NCBI GenBank assembly: GCA_963720765.1
Contig: CAVRGS010000007.1
Location: 165,309 to 229,308 of the forward strand
Source: DASUAS01 sp963720765
Lineage (GTDB): Bacteria; Actinomycetota; Acidimicrobiia; IMCC26256; DASPTH01
DNA: 64,000 bases
Direction of reading: 5' to 3'
The position numbers and the translations under genes were made by a program. This document shows positions 1 to 8,800 of this stretch, piece by piece (the stretch's first letter is position 1; the number at the start of each line of letters is the position of its first letter). Under the pieces are notes generated by a model. The model was not told the DNA's origin, ran no database searches, and worked only from the letters and a program-made list of their open reading frames with translations.

Positions 1-990
1 GAGGAGTACTTCAAGAACGGCAACCCCGAGGGCAAGTCGCGGCGCGAGATCCTGGGCAAGGCGATCCGCTCGCCCGAGGCGTTCTTCTCCCCCGAGCCGC
101 GCATCAAGCTCATGGACGAGCTCGGCATCGACCGCGCCATGATGTGGCCGACCCTCGCCAGCCTGGTCGAAGAGCGCCTGCGTGACGACCCGTTCGCCAC
201 CGCGGCCGTGATCAAGGCCCTCAACCGCTGGATGTACGAGCAGTGGTCGTTCAACTACGAGGACCGCATCTTCGCCACGCCGGTCGTCAACCTCGCGCTG
301 CTCGACAACGCGCTCGAGGAGATCGACTGGATCATCGAGCACGGCGCACGCGTCGTCCTCATCCGTCCCGCGCCCGTCACCACGCTCTACGCGACGCGCT
401 CGATGGCGTTGCCCGAGTTCGACCCGTTCTGGGAGCGCGTCGTCGAGGCCGACCTCGTCGTCGGCATGCACGCGTCGGACAGCGGCTACCAGCGCTACAT
501 CAACGAGTGGGAGGGCGTGCCCGGCGGTGAGATGCTGCCGTTCAAGGACGGCTCCGGCTTCGCCGCGCTGAGCACCATCGGCCACCGCGCCATCGAGGAC
601 ACCATCGCCGCGGTGATCGGCCACGGTCTGCCCACGCGGTTCCCGACCATCAAGATCCTCCCGGTCGAGAACGGCAGCCACTGGGTGCGTCCGTCGATCG
701 AGCACTTCAACCAGGCCTACGAGCTGCAGCCGCAGCTCTTCGACGAGCACCCCGTCGACGTGCTCAAGCGCAACGTGTGGATCCACCCGTTCCACGAGGA
801 GGACCCGAAGGGGCTCATCGACCTCGTCGGCGTCGACCACGTGTGCTTCGGTTCCGACTACCCGCACGCCGAGGGCATGTCCGACCCGATCACCTACGTC
901 GACGACCTCGAGGGACTCCCCGAAGAGGACAAGGCGAAGATCATGGGCGGCAACCTCGCCGGCCTGATGAACGTGGGCGTCCCCGCGTAG
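1..990 (+). CDS. Amidohydrolase family protein, 5'-truncated by window edge
   Basis: The reading frame is open from base 1 through the ATG at 112 to the TAG at 990, so the true start lies outside the window. The product resembles the amidohydrolase_2 (ACMSD-like TIM-barrel) family, metal-dependent hydrolases or decarboxylases acting on carboxylic acids. Visible family features are a His/Asp motif MHASDSG in the middle and, near the C-terminus, the strand motif CFGSDYPHAEG that carries the conserved catalytic Asp. The N-terminal metal-binding HxH would be in the missing part. A CaiB-type CoA-transferase and a P450 follow on the same strand, so a role in degradation of an organic acid is likely. 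The substrate is not known. Confidence 0.85.
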   Translation, partial: EEYFKNGNPEGKSRREILGKAIRSPEAFFSPEPRIKLMDELGIDRAMMWPTLASLVEERLRDDPFATAAVIKALNRWMYEQWSFNYEDRIFATPVVNLALLDNALEEIDWIIEHGARVVLIRPAPVTTLYATRSMALPEFDPFWERVVEADLVVGMHASDSGYQRYINEWEGVPGGEMLPFKDGSGFAALSTIGHRAIEDTIAAVIGHGLPTRFPTIKILPVENGSHWVRPSIEHFNQAYELQPQLFDEHPVDVLKRNVWIHPFHEEDPKGLIDLVGVDHVCFGSDYPHAEGMSDPITYVDDLEGLPEEDKAKIMGGNLAGLMNVGVPA

Positions 991-1123
991 TCGTCAACAC
1001 GCGCGTCGCCTGACGCGAGCGGCGCAACGAAGACGGAGCGAGCGGAGCGAGTGACGGTGACCAGGAGGCACCCCTCGGTCGGGCCCGGGTAAGTTCCGGG
1101 TTCGACCGGGGGGTGTTTCGTCC

Positions 1124-3595
1124 ATGGCAGCAGGTCCGCTCGCAGGGCTCAGAGTCGTCGACCTCTCGACGACGCTCACCAGCACGACGGCCAGCGGATT
1201 CCTCGCCGACTACGGCGCCGACGTCGTCGCGGTGGAACCACCGGGCGGCAGCCCGCTGCGATCGCAGCCCGCGTTCCCGTTCTGGGGTCGCAACAAGCGC
1301 AGCATCGCGCTCGACCTCCACGACACCGACGACGCCGCGGTCGGGCGGGCGCTGGCGTCACGCGCCGACGTGGTGATCGAGACGTTCCGCCCCGGCGTCG
1401 TCGAACGCTTCGGCCTCGGGTACGACGACCTCGCGGCCACCAACCCGGGCCTCGTGTTCGCGTCGGTCACCGCGTTCGGGCGCACGGGCGAGCTGGCGCA
1501 GGTGAAGGGCTACGAGGGCCTGGTGATGGCCCGCCTCGGTGGTCACGACTCACTGGGCGTGATCATCGACCGGCCCGGGCCCGCGTTCTGCTCGCCCCCG
1601 TTCGCGTCGTGGAGCGGCGCGCAGACCGCTCTCCACGGCATCCTGGCCGCGCTGTTCGAGCGCGAGCGCAGCGGCCTCGGCCAGCGCGTCGACACCACGC
1701 TGGTGCAGGCCTTCGTCGCGCAGGATCCGTGGAACGCGATGATCCACCACATCGCCCGGCAGTACCCGGACGCGTTCACCCAGGCCGGGCTCGCCGACGA
1801 CGGCGCGTCGGTGCCGAACAACTCGCTGTTCTTCCGGCTGCTCGTGGCGTTGTCGGCCGACGGCCGCTGGCTGCAGTTCTCCCAGACGACGCCGCGACTC
1901 TTCGAGGCCTTCATGCGGGTGCTCGGCCTCGACTGGATGTTCGACGACCCGAAGTGGAAGACCGTTCCCGACTTCGACGACATCGACCAACGCACCGAGT
2001 ACTACGAGATGATGCTCGCGGCGGTGCGCGCCAAGACCGCCGCCGAGTGGCAGGAAGTGTTCGACCGCGAGCCGAACGTCTGGGCGGAGATCTTCCGCCG
2101 CGGCAGTGAGCTCCTCGATCATCCGCAGATGGTCCACGACCGCGCGGTGGTCACCATCGACGACCCGACCCTCGGTCGCGTGCGTGCCCCGGGTCCGATG
2201 GTGAGCCTCGCGGCCACCCCGGGCGAGGTCACCGCGAGCGCGCCCCAGCTCGACGAGCACGCGGCGCAGGTGCGCGCCGACGCAAACGAGACCGAGCCGG
2301 CGACGACGTCGAGCACGGCCTCCGAGACCGCCACCACGACAGATGGTGCACCCGCCACGCCGCCACTGGCCGGCGTGACCGTGATCGAGCTCGGCACGTA
2401 CTTCGCGGCCCCCTACGGGGCGACGCTCCTCACCGACCTCGGTGCCCGCGTGATCAAGGTCGAACAGCGCGACGGCGACCCCCTCCGGCACATCGTGCCG
2501 TTCCCCGAGGTCGGCGCGGTCAAGGTCCTCCAGGGCAAGGAGTGCATCGCGCTCGACGTCCACTCCGACGCCGGGCGCGCGATCGTGCACGAGCTCGTGC
2601 GCCACGCCGACGCCATCCTGGTGTCGTTCCGCGCCGGCGTCGTGGAGCGCCTCGGGCTCGACCCGGCCACCCTGCTCGCGCTGAACCCCGATCTCGTGTA
2701 CCTGACCGCGCCCGGATACGGCAGCGACGGCCCGTGCGGCCACCGCCCGGCGTTCGCGCCCACGATCGGCGCCGGCTCCGGACTCGCCATGCGCAACCTC
2801 GGCGAGTCGGCGCCCTCGGGTCCCGACCTCGACGTCGAGGTGGTCAAGCCCACCGCGCTGCGGGTGGCGCAAGCCGCGATGTCGGTGGCGAACGCCGACG
2901 GCTTCTCGGCCCTCGGCGTGGCCACGGCGCTGCTCCTCGGCCTGGTCGCCCGCGACCGCGGCGCGCCGGGCCAGGCGATGCAGACGTCGATGTTGCGGAC
3001 GTTGTCGCACGTCCTCGTGGAGGACATGGTCGAATACGACGCCCGCCCGGCGCGACCGATCGCCGACTCCGGACTCCACGGTCTCTCGGCGCGCTACCGC
3101 CTCTACGAGACCAGCGAAGACTGGGTGTTCCTCGCCGCGCCCGCCCCGTCGGAGTGGGACGCGCTCACCGCAGGTCTGCTGCCCCACGCCGACCTCGCCG
3201 CCGACGCGCGCTTCAGCGACGAAGTCGAACGCACGAAGCACGACGACGAGCTCGCCCAGGTGCTCGCCGCCGCGTTCATGAGCCAGCGCGCGTCGGAGTG
3301 GGAGGAGCAGCTGCTCGCGCGCGACGTCGGCTGCGTGCGCGTCCGACACGGCTCCGCCGACCGGCAGATGTTCGTGGAAGGCAGCATGGGTGACGCGAAG
3401 GGCTGGGTCACGGAAGTCCCCCACCCCACCTTCGGCACCGCCCCGCGCCTGATGCCCCTCGTCGAGTTCTCCCGTTCCGCCACCGTCGTCGGCACCAGCG
3501 CGCTGTGCGGCACCCACACCGAAGCCGTGCTCACCGAGCTCGGCTACGACCGCGACCGCATCGACGCCCTGCGCACCGCCGGCGTCATCAACTGA
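1124..3595 (+). CDS. Double-domain CaiB/BaiF (family III) CoA-transferase
   Basis: The 823-residue protein contains two consecutive family III CoA-transferase modules, about residues 1-390 and 415-823, joined by an Ala/Thr-rich linker (about 390-412). Each begins with the typical nucleotide-fold signature (LAGLRVVDLS and LAGVTVIELG) followed by DYGADVV or DLGARVIKVE. Single-domain members have about 400 residues and work as interlaced dimers, so this gene encodes both halves in one chain. In the first module the catalytic Asp position is kept (GLGQRVDTTL, about residue 190). In the second the equivalent position is Gln (GQAMQTSM, about residue 619), suggesting only one active thioester-forming site. 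The enzyme would move CoA between carboxylic acids. The ATG at 1124 directly precedes the first conserved strand. The P450 gene starts 11 bp after its stop codon. Confidence 0.9.
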   Translation: MAAGPLAGLRVVDLSTTLTSTTASGFLADYGADVVAVEPPGGSPLRSQPAFPFWGRNKRSIALDLHDTDDAAVGRALASRADVVIETFRPGVVERFGLGYDDLAATNPGLVFASVTAFGRTGELAQVKGYEGLVMARLGGHDSLGVIIDRPGPAFCSPPFASWSGAQTALHGILAALFERERSGLGQRVDTTLVQAFVAQDPWNAMIHHIARQYPDAFTQAGLADDGASVPNNSLFFRLLVALSADGRWLQFSQTTPRLFEAFMRVLGLDWMFDDPKWKTVPDFDDIDQRTEYYEMMLAAVRAKTAAEWQEVFDREPNVWAEIFRRGSELLDHPQMVHDRAVVTIDDPTLGRVRAPGPMVSLAATPGEVTASAPQLDEHAAQVRADANETEPATTSSTASETATTTDGAPATPPLAGVTVIELGTYFAAPYGATLLTDLGARVIKVEQRDGDPLRHIVPFPEVGAVKVLQGKECIALDVHSDAGRAIVHELVRHADAILVSFRAGVVERLGLDPATLLALNPDLVYLTAPGYGSDGPCGHRPAFAPTIGAGSGLAMRNLGESAPSGPDLDVEVVKPTALRVAQAAMSVANADGFSALGVATALLLGLVARDRGAPGQAMQTSMLRTLSHVLVEDMVEYDARPARPIADSGLHGLSARYRLYETSEDWVFLAAPAPSEWDALTAGLLPHADLAADARFSDEVERTKHDDELAQVLAAAFMSQRASEWEEQLLARDVGCVRVRHGSADRQMFVEGSMGDAKGWVTEVPHPTFGTAPRLMPLVEFSRSATVVGTSALCGTHTEAVLTELGYDRDRIDALRTAGVIN

Positions 3596-3606
3596 GGAGC
3601 ACCCCG

Positions 3607-4839
3607 ATGTCGTATGCAGAGCCCACCGCATCCTCCGCCGAAGGCGCTCCTGACGGCGCCGAGCTGTTCTCGCTCGACCCCGAAGCCAACCGGCACCCTC
3701 AGGAGATGTACCGGGCGTTGCGCGACACCGCGCCGGTGCTCAGCCTCGACGGGATGGGCCACGTGCTCACCACCAAGGAAGCGGCGATGGAGGCGTTCCG
3801 CCTGCCCGAGGTGTTCTCCTCGGCCGCGACCGTCGACGTGTTGGCGATGGGCGCGGTGCGCCCGCTCATCCCGCTGCAGATCGACCCGCCCGACCACGTG
3901 AAGTACCGCAAGATCCTCGACCCGCTCTTCGCGCCGCGGAAGATGGCGGCGCTCGAGGCCCCGGTTGCGGCATTGGTCAACGATCTCATCGACGGCTTCG
4001 TCGAACGGGGCGAGGTCGACTTCGCCCAGGAGTTCTCGGTGCCGATGCCCACGCAGGTGTTCCTCACCCTGCTCGGCTTGCCGCTCGCCGATCTCGACCT
4101 GTTCCTGAAGATGAAGGACGGCATCATCCGCCCCGACCACGTGATCGGCAAGCCCCGCGACGACGAGGAGACCCTCGCCTACCAGAACGCGATCGGGCAG
4201 TCGATCTACGACTACTTCAACCGCGAGCTCGACTTGCGCGAGGCGGAACGTCGTGACGACCTCCTCAGCGGCTTCCTCGACGCCGAGGTCGACGGTCAGC
4301 GTCTCACCCGCGAGGACATCCTCGACATCTGCTTCCTGTTCTTCATCGCCGGCCTCGACACCGTGAGCGCGTCGCTCGACTGCTTCTTCGGCTACCTCTG
4401 CGAGCACCCGGAGCAGCGGGACAAGCTGGTGGCCGACCCCACGCTGGTGCCGTCGGCGGTGGAGGAGCTCCTCCGCTGGGAGACGCCGGTCGGTGGCATC
4501 ATGCGCGTCGCCGCCGAGGACACCGAGCTGCTCGGCTGCCCCATCACCAAGGGCGAGATGGTGAGCATCAGCCTCGGCTCGGTCGACACCGACGAGGCCG
4601 CACTCCCCGACGCCTACGACGTGCGCTTCGACCGCGAGGTGAACCCGCACAACGCGTTCGGTGGCGGCGTGCACCGCTGCCTCGGCTCGCACCTGGCACG
4701 GCTCGAGCTCCGTGTGGCCCTGCGCGAGTGGCATCGTCGCATCCCCGAGTACGCGGTGAAGGACGGCCACGAGCTCGTGTACACGCCGGCCATCCGATCG
4801 CTCGAGACCTTCCCGATGGTCTTCCGCGCTGCCGATTGA
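3607..4839 (+). CDS. Cytochrome P450
   Basis: A 410-residue soluble bacterial P450 that would hydroxylate a small hydrophobic substrate using electrons from a ferredoxin partner not seen in this window. Diagnostic motifs are the I-helix oxygen-activation motif AGLDT (about residue 243), the ExxR motif within EELLR, and the heme-thiolate loop FGGGVHRCLGSHLA with the ligand Cys. The chosen ATG at 3607 sits behind GAGGAGC, 11 bp after the CaiB stop codon; upstream in-frame codons are a low-complexity shadow of the previous gene. Its stop overlaps the ATG of the next gene by one base (TGATG), implying co-translation. The subfamily is CYP125/CYP142-like in general layout, but I cannot assign a family number. 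Confidence 0.93.
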   Translation: MSYAEPTASSAEGAPDGAELFSLDPEANRHPQEMYRALRDTAPVLSLDGMGHVLTTKEAAMEAFRLPEVFSSAATVDVLAMGAVRPLIPLQIDPPDHVKYRKILDPLFAPRKMAALEAPVAALVNDLIDGFVERGEVDFAQEFSVPMPTQVFLTLLGLPLADLDLFLKMKDGIIRPDHVIGKPRDDEETLAYQNAIGQSIYDYFNRELDLREAERRDDLLSGFLDAEVDGQRLTREDILDICFLFFIAGLDTVSASLDCFFGYLCEHPEQRDKLVADPTLVPSAVEELLRWETPVGGIMRVAAEDTELLGCPITKGEMVSISLGSVDTDEAALPDAYDVRFDREVNPHNAFGGGVHRCLGSHLARLELRVALREWHRRIPEYAVKDGHELVYTPAIRSLETFPMVFRAAD

Positions 4840-5595
4840 TGGCGCGTCGCCTCTACCTCCACGAGACCGTCGACGTCGTCGGCCAGGGTCAGTACGAGTA
4901 CATGGAGCACCTCTGGAAGGACCCGGTGCTGCGGATGCCCGACATGTTCGGGCTCCAGGGTTCGTTCTACGTGTGTGCGGCGGGCGGTGGTCGGTGGCCG
5001 CGGGTGATCAACATCTGGGACGTCGGGTCGCGCGGGCTGGATGGGTTGGGCGTCCAACGTCGACCGCATGAACCTGAAGCGGCGCAAGGCGTTCTACGGC
5101 GAATGGTGGGACGAGGCGGCCAAGTGGCGCACCGGCGGCTTCGACCGGTTGTGCGGCGCGGTGCCCGGCTGCCCCACCAGCGAGGAGCTGATGGACGCGG
5201 GGGTGCGCGGCACGTTGTTCGTGCACGAGGCGCTGACCGTGCGTCCAGGTGCCCCGCTCGACTTCCTCGCCGCGGTGGCCGAGACGCGGGTGCCGCTCAT
5301 GCGTGAGTACGGCCACGAGGTCACCGGCCTCTACGAGGTGCTCTCGAACCAGCACGAGGTCGTGATGGTGTGGGCCACCGACATCCCCTCACAGGTGCGG
5401 CTGCGCCGGAACCGCGACGCTGCCCGCGGTCTCGACGACGACGGTGAGGCCGACGACCGACTCGTCGCTTGGGAGCGCGCCGCGGCCGAATTCGTGACCG
5501 GCGGCGACACCCACATCATGACCCCCCTCCCGCGTACCGTGTACGGGCCTCCCGACTGGGAGGACGCATCGCTCGAAGACTGGCTGGAGAGCTGA
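4839..5595 (+). pseudogene. NIPSNAP-like hypothetical protein, interrupted by a +1 frame break
   Basis: Two adjoining frames together give one protein of about 251 residues. The first (from ATG 4839, MARRLYLHETVDVVGQG...) runs to about base 5045 and the second continues as WASNVDRMNLKRRKAFYGEW to the TGA at 5595. Removing one base in the run GATGGGTTGGGCG near 5040-5048 restores the expected continuous sequence LDGWASN. The N-terminal half has the beta-alpha-beta look of NIPSNAP or dimeric alpha+beta barrel proteins (a strand, a helix with YMEHL, then VINIWDV). The first frame's start overlaps the P450 stop and the end is 2 bp before the crotonase start, so the gene belongs to this operon. 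Function unknown. The break may be a sequencing error rather than a real lesion. Confidence 0.7.
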
Positions 5596-5597
5596 AC

Positions 5598-6395
5598 GTG
5601 AAGACCGAGTTCGAGACCCTGCTGTACCGCGAGGAGAACGGCGTCGCGTACGTCACGCTGAACCGGCCCGAGGTGCAGAACAGCTTCGACTACGTCATGA
5701 TCGACGAGCTCGCCGAGGTGTGGCAGGCGCTCCGCGGGAACGACGACGTCCGGTGCGTGGTGCTGACGGGGGCGGGCGACCGCGCGTTCTGCACCGGGAA
5801 CGATCGCAGCACCATCCCGTTCGACGTGAAGTGGGATCCGTACACCTACGACGATCCCGGCCTCACGATCGGCCCGCGCGTGAACCGCATGTGGAAGCCG
5901 GTCATCGCGGCGGTCAACGGCACCGCCGCCGCCGGCGCGTTCTACCTTCTCGGTCAGGTCGACTTCATCATCGCCGCCGATCACGCCACGTTCGTCGAAC
6001 CCCATGTCACCTACGCGATGCCGGCGGTGTACGAGCCGATCGAGGCGCTCGCCAAGATGCCCTTCGGCGAGGCGATGCGCATGGCGCTGCTCGGCACCCA
6101 CGAGCGCATGTCGGCGCAGCGCGCCCACGAGATCGGGTTCGTCACCGAGGTGGTGCCGCTCGACGAGCTGATGGCCGCGGCCACGTGGGCGGCCGAAGCC
6201 ATCGCGGCGCAACCACCCGCCGCGATCCAGTCGACGCTGCGCACGCTGTGGGCCGCACGCGACATGTTCCCCTCGCAGGCCACGGCGCTCGGCAACACCT
6301 TCCTCCACCTCGGCATGGACGCCGACAAGGAGAACCTCAAGGAGGGCGAGGAGGCGTTCGCCAACCGCCCGAGGAGCAAGCCGCGAGTGCGCTGA
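5598..6395 (+). CDS. Enoyl-CoA hydratase/isomerase (crotonase) family
   Basis: A 265-residue crotonase-fold protein likely to hydrate or isomerise an acyl-CoA produced by the same operon. The family layout is clear: an N-terminal strand pair (VAYVTLNRPEVQNSFD), the CoA-binding/oxyanion loop (AFCTGND), the second oxyanion segment (NGTAAAGAFYLL), and a C-terminal helix ending in EGEEAFANRP. The GTG at 5598, two bases after the preceding stop, is chosen because homology begins there (VKTEFETLL); the open frame upstream is an out-of-frame shadow of the NIPSNAP-like gene. Last gene of the 1-6.4 kb cluster. Confidence 0.9.
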   Translation: MKTEFETLLYREENGVAYVTLNRPEVQNSFDYVMIDELAEVWQALRGNDDVRCVVLTGAGDRAFCTGNDRSTIPFDVKWDPYTYDDPGLTIGPRVNRMWKPVIAAVNGTAAAGAFYLLGQVDFIIAADHATFVEPHVTYAMPAVYEPIEALAKMPFGEAMRMALLGTHERMSAQRAHEIGFVTEVVPLDELMAAATWAAEAIAAQPPAAIQSTLRTLWAARDMFPSQATALGNTFLHLGMDADKENLKEGEEAFANRPRSKPRVR

Positions 6396-6693
6396 ACGTC
6401 GCAGACCGGTAGATGTCGAGTGTGTCTCCTGCGGTTCCGCGGGGCCTGTCCACCGGCGCGCGGAGCGGAAGCTCTGGCGTTGCGATCGTGTCCGCCGATC
6501 AGGGCCTCGGCTCCCGCACTCCGGTTACCCACCACCAGAACGTGAGCCGCCGACCATAAGAGTGCGAGGTCAGTTGCGTCGCTCTCGCTGCCGTCCATCC
6601 GCTCCATCGCTGCCTTGTACGTCGCCCGGAGCGGACGTTGTTCACGAGAACTCACCCGGTCAGCATGGCTGATCGGTCAGTTCAGCGCGGGAG
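6396..6693. other. Gene-free spacer at an apparent composition boundary
   Basis: About 300 bases separate the crotonase stop from the convergent end of the anti-sigma-like gene. Open frames here have no recognisable protein character. I see no tRNA, integrase, direct repeat or obvious terminator stem. The sequence looks less GC-biased at third positions than the preceding operon, and this continues to about 11.4 kb. Confidence 0.5.
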
Positions 6694-7653
6694 TCATGGC
6701 ACCCTCTTCGCCTTGGGCGGCTTCCTGTCGCATGAGGAGCCTGCGCCGAGGCAGATCACACGCCATTCCTCCGGTGTCGCTTCGTGGAAGGTCGCGTTCG
6801 CGATGTCGAAGGCTCCGGCGTTGGCGGTGACGATCACGAACGTTGCGTTGTCTTGGTCGAACTGCCGCGCCGTTGCGTTGCGAGGCGTAGTGGAGAAGAC
6901 CGCGCTGTAGCGGCTCGCCTGATCGCCGCGGATTTCAGTGATGCTCGCGCTCTGTCCCTGTTGGTTGTGGCAATCCGACGTGGACACGGTCACCGTGCCG
7001 GTCATTCCGAGTGACACGAGGCCTTGAGGAAGCGAGGCGGCCCCTGCGTCGAGTTGCTCGGCCACCGCGCGCATCTCATCCTCGGTGAGCCCCTGCTGCT
7101 CGAGCAGCGCCGACCCTCCAGACGAAGCATCCCAGTTGACGCCACCGTACGTGCCGTAGAACTCGACGTCAGCGTCGCGCCCGTTGACGTGGGAGTTCGC
7201 GATCTTGCCGCCCGCGGCGTCCCCATCACCCGTGGGCAGCAATGCCCCCGAGCCTCTCTCGAAGACGACGAGTGGCCCGGAGACGCCTCGTGCGGGATCT
7301 GCGAACACCTCCGCAGGAACCGGATTGAACCAACTCGCGCCACCGACCGCCTCCCTCGCGCTCGTCGTCGTGCAACCATCGAGCACCGGTCGGGCTGGAG
7401 AGACGCTCGGGACGACAGTCGACGGGCTTGTGCCCGTGTTGATGCGTCGACTGGAACTCCGGTCACGGGCGACGACAAGGAGACCTCCTGCGACGAGGAG
7501 CACCACCACGGCAACGGCTCCGCCGAGGAGTCGTCGCGCGGTGCTGCGCCGACGCGTCCGCGCGGTCACGTCGTCGAGATCGGGCTCAGGAAGTTCGCCG
7601 CCGTCGCCCGCCTCATGGAGGGTCGTGACGAGCCGTGCTTCGAGGTCTTTCAT
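6694..7653 (-). CDS. Membrane-anchored protein, probable anti-sigma partner of the adjacent ECF factor
   Basis: A 319-residue bitopic protein. Residues 1-40 are cytoplasmic (MKDLEARLVTTLHEAG...ARTRRRSTARR), residues about 41-63 form one transmembrane helix (LLGGAVAVVVLLVAGGLLVV), and the remaining 250 residues are predicted to be outside. The start overlaps the stop of the ECF sigma gene by 4 bp (ATGA), the arrangement usual for sigma/anti-sigma pairs. The cytoplasmic part lacks the HxxxCxxC zinc motif of classic ZAS anti-sigma factors. The external domain has no family I recognise; it contains a few Cys residues that could form disulfides. Anti-sigma function is inferred from position and topology only. 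Confidence 0.7.
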   Translation of the reverse strand: MKDLEARLVTTLHEAGDGGELPEPDLDDVTARTRRRSTARRLLGGAVAVVVLLVAGGLLVVARDRSSSRRINTGTSPSTVVPSVSPARPVLDGCTTTSAREAVGGASWFNPVPAEVFADPARGVSGPLVVFERGSGALLPTGDGDAAGGKIANSHVNGRDADVEFYGTYGGVNWDASSGGSALLEQQGLTEDEMRAVAEQLDAGAASLPQGLVSLGMTGTVTVSTSDCHNQQGQSASITEIRGDQASRYSAVFSTTPRNATARQFDQDNATFVIVTANAGAFDIANATFHEATPEEWRVICLGAGSSCDRKPPKAKRVP

Positions 7654-8141
7654 TGCAGGGCCTCGCGAAGTTCGCGCAAAGCTCGATGCAAACGTGATTT
7701 CACGGTGCCAGGCGCGATGTTCAGCGTTCGTGCGATCTCTGCCTCCGGCAGATCGAGGTAGTAACGCAACAACACGACATCCCGACGATCGCGGGGCAAC
7801 CTACGCACCGCGTCGATGATGTGATCCGCGCCGAGGTCCATGCGATCCAAGAAACCTGGGCGGTGGAGTAGCGACAGTCGACGCCGTCGGAGGTGTCGAC
7901 GACACCCGTTGAGGACCGCGGCTCGCAAGTACGCGTCTCTGCTCTGAGCCTCGATGCGATCGAACTTCGGGTAGATGCGCGAGAAGGCGTCCTGAACGAC
8001 CTCGACGGCGTCTTCTCGATCGTCGACGAGCAGCCGCGCCAAACGCACCATCAGGCCCCACGTCCTCCGGTAGAAGTCCTCGAACGACTCGACCGCGACG
8101 ACCTCAGGCGACAGGTCGTCGCCACACTCGATTCGTCCCAC
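7650..8141 (-). CDS. ECF RNA polymerase sigma factor (SigE-like actinobacterial type)
   Basis: The product has sigma-70 region 2 (FEDFYRRTWGLMVRLARLL ... AVEVVQDAFSRIYPKF) and region 4 with an HTH (LPRDRRDVVLLRYYLDL, EIARTLNIAPGTVKSRLHRA), the composition of an extracytoplasmic-function sigma factor of about 163 residues. I place the start at the GTG at 8141 because regions upstream lack homology; an alternative GTG at 8222 would add 27 residues. Neither has a strong ribosome-binding site, so the transcript may be leaderless. It is translationally coupled to the downstream membrane protein and probably directs transcription of this locus under an envelope signal. Confidence 0.85.
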   Translation of the reverse strand: MGRIECGDDLSPEVVAVESFEDFYRRTWGLMVRLARLLVDDREDAVEVVQDAFSRIYPKFDRIEAQSRDAYLRAAVLNGCRRHLRRRRLSLLHRPGFLDRMDLGADHIIDAVRRLPRDRRDVVLLRYYLDLPEAEIARTLNIAPGTVKSRLHRALRELREALQ

Positions 8142-8275
8142 TACTTGATGAGAGACCCGAGCCACCCTGCTGGTTCCCGACCGGCGAAGATTCTCCCGGA
8201 GCGGTTGCCCGAGATGCCGCACAGATTGCCTCGCCTGGCGAGCCGGTGCGCCAGATCTGGCGGGCCGGGTCGCGG

Positions 8276-8497
8276 CTACTGAGGCACGTGGAAGCCCGCG
8301 TCCGCTCGCTGATCAATGAGTGACTTCACATCGAAGTACTCGCGCATTTGTGCGATCTTGCCGTTTGGGGCGAGCTCGAACGTGGCCATGACCTTCGCAT
8401 TGACGGCCGAGTCGCCTGCCAGAAACCCGCCATGCCATTCGACCATGACCCGGGCCAGTGCGCATCCGTTCTGGCGTACCGGGCGGGCTATCAGGAA
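8276..8497 (-). pseudogene. C-terminal fragment of a SnoaL/NTF2-like protein
   Basis: From about base 8497 down to the stop at 8276 the frame encodes the second half of an NTF2-like alpha+beta barrel: ARPVRQNGC, VMVEWHGGFL, then the typical final strands VMATFELAPNGKIAQMREY and a terminal helix. The first half of the fold is missing; upstream in this frame the sequence is low-complexity Arg-rich and is shared with another gene in a different frame. No convincing start codon or RBS precedes it. It therefore looks like a decayed or truncated gene in an accessory stretch that also carries a fuller NTF2-like gene at 8801-9265. Confidence 0.5.
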
Positions 8498-8697
8498 TCC
8501 TCCCCGCGTGGCCTCTTGTAGAAGCCAAAGTCCCGGTCGTTGGCGATGTTGAAGCCCGCCAAGTACTTCTGCTCGCCGCCGTCGTCTTCGCTGGCCCGGT
8601 AGTCCGGCCCGCGCACCGGGCGGTTCCGCCACGCCCACACGATTCCGGAGAGCAGCAGCAACGCGCCCCCTCCGACCAGTATCCACGTGAGCACCAC
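8491..8697 (-). CDS. Small single-pass membrane protein, unknown function
   Basis: A 68-residue ORF beginning with GTG at 8697. Residues 1-23 form a clear hydrophobic segment (VLTWILVGGGALLLLSGIVWAW) followed by positively charged and then acidic residues, suggesting an N-out/C-in or signal-anchor protein. The C-terminal part (GFNIANDRDFGFYKRPRGED) is not recognisable. It overlaps the start of the SnoaL-like fragment by a few bases. The membrane segment supports it as real, but it could also be a remnant. Confidence 0.45.
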   Translation of the reverse strand: MVLTWILVGGGALLLLSGIVWAWRNRPVRGPDYRASEDDGGEQKYLAGFNIANDRDFGFYKRPRGEDS

Positions 8698-8800
8698 GCC
8701 ATGAGCCTATGGGCGCGTGATCACCGTGGGCCTGTACGGTCCGTCATTCGCACTGGTTCCTCGGATGATCTCGCGGATGTTGGTCCGCGCGGTCGCGCGG

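Noticed and set aside
5040..5048. Programmed +1 ribosomal frameshift in the NIPSNAP-like gene
   Set aside because: No slippery heptamer, rare-codon pause or downstream structure is evident, and similar breaks occur in unrelated genes, favouring error or mutation.
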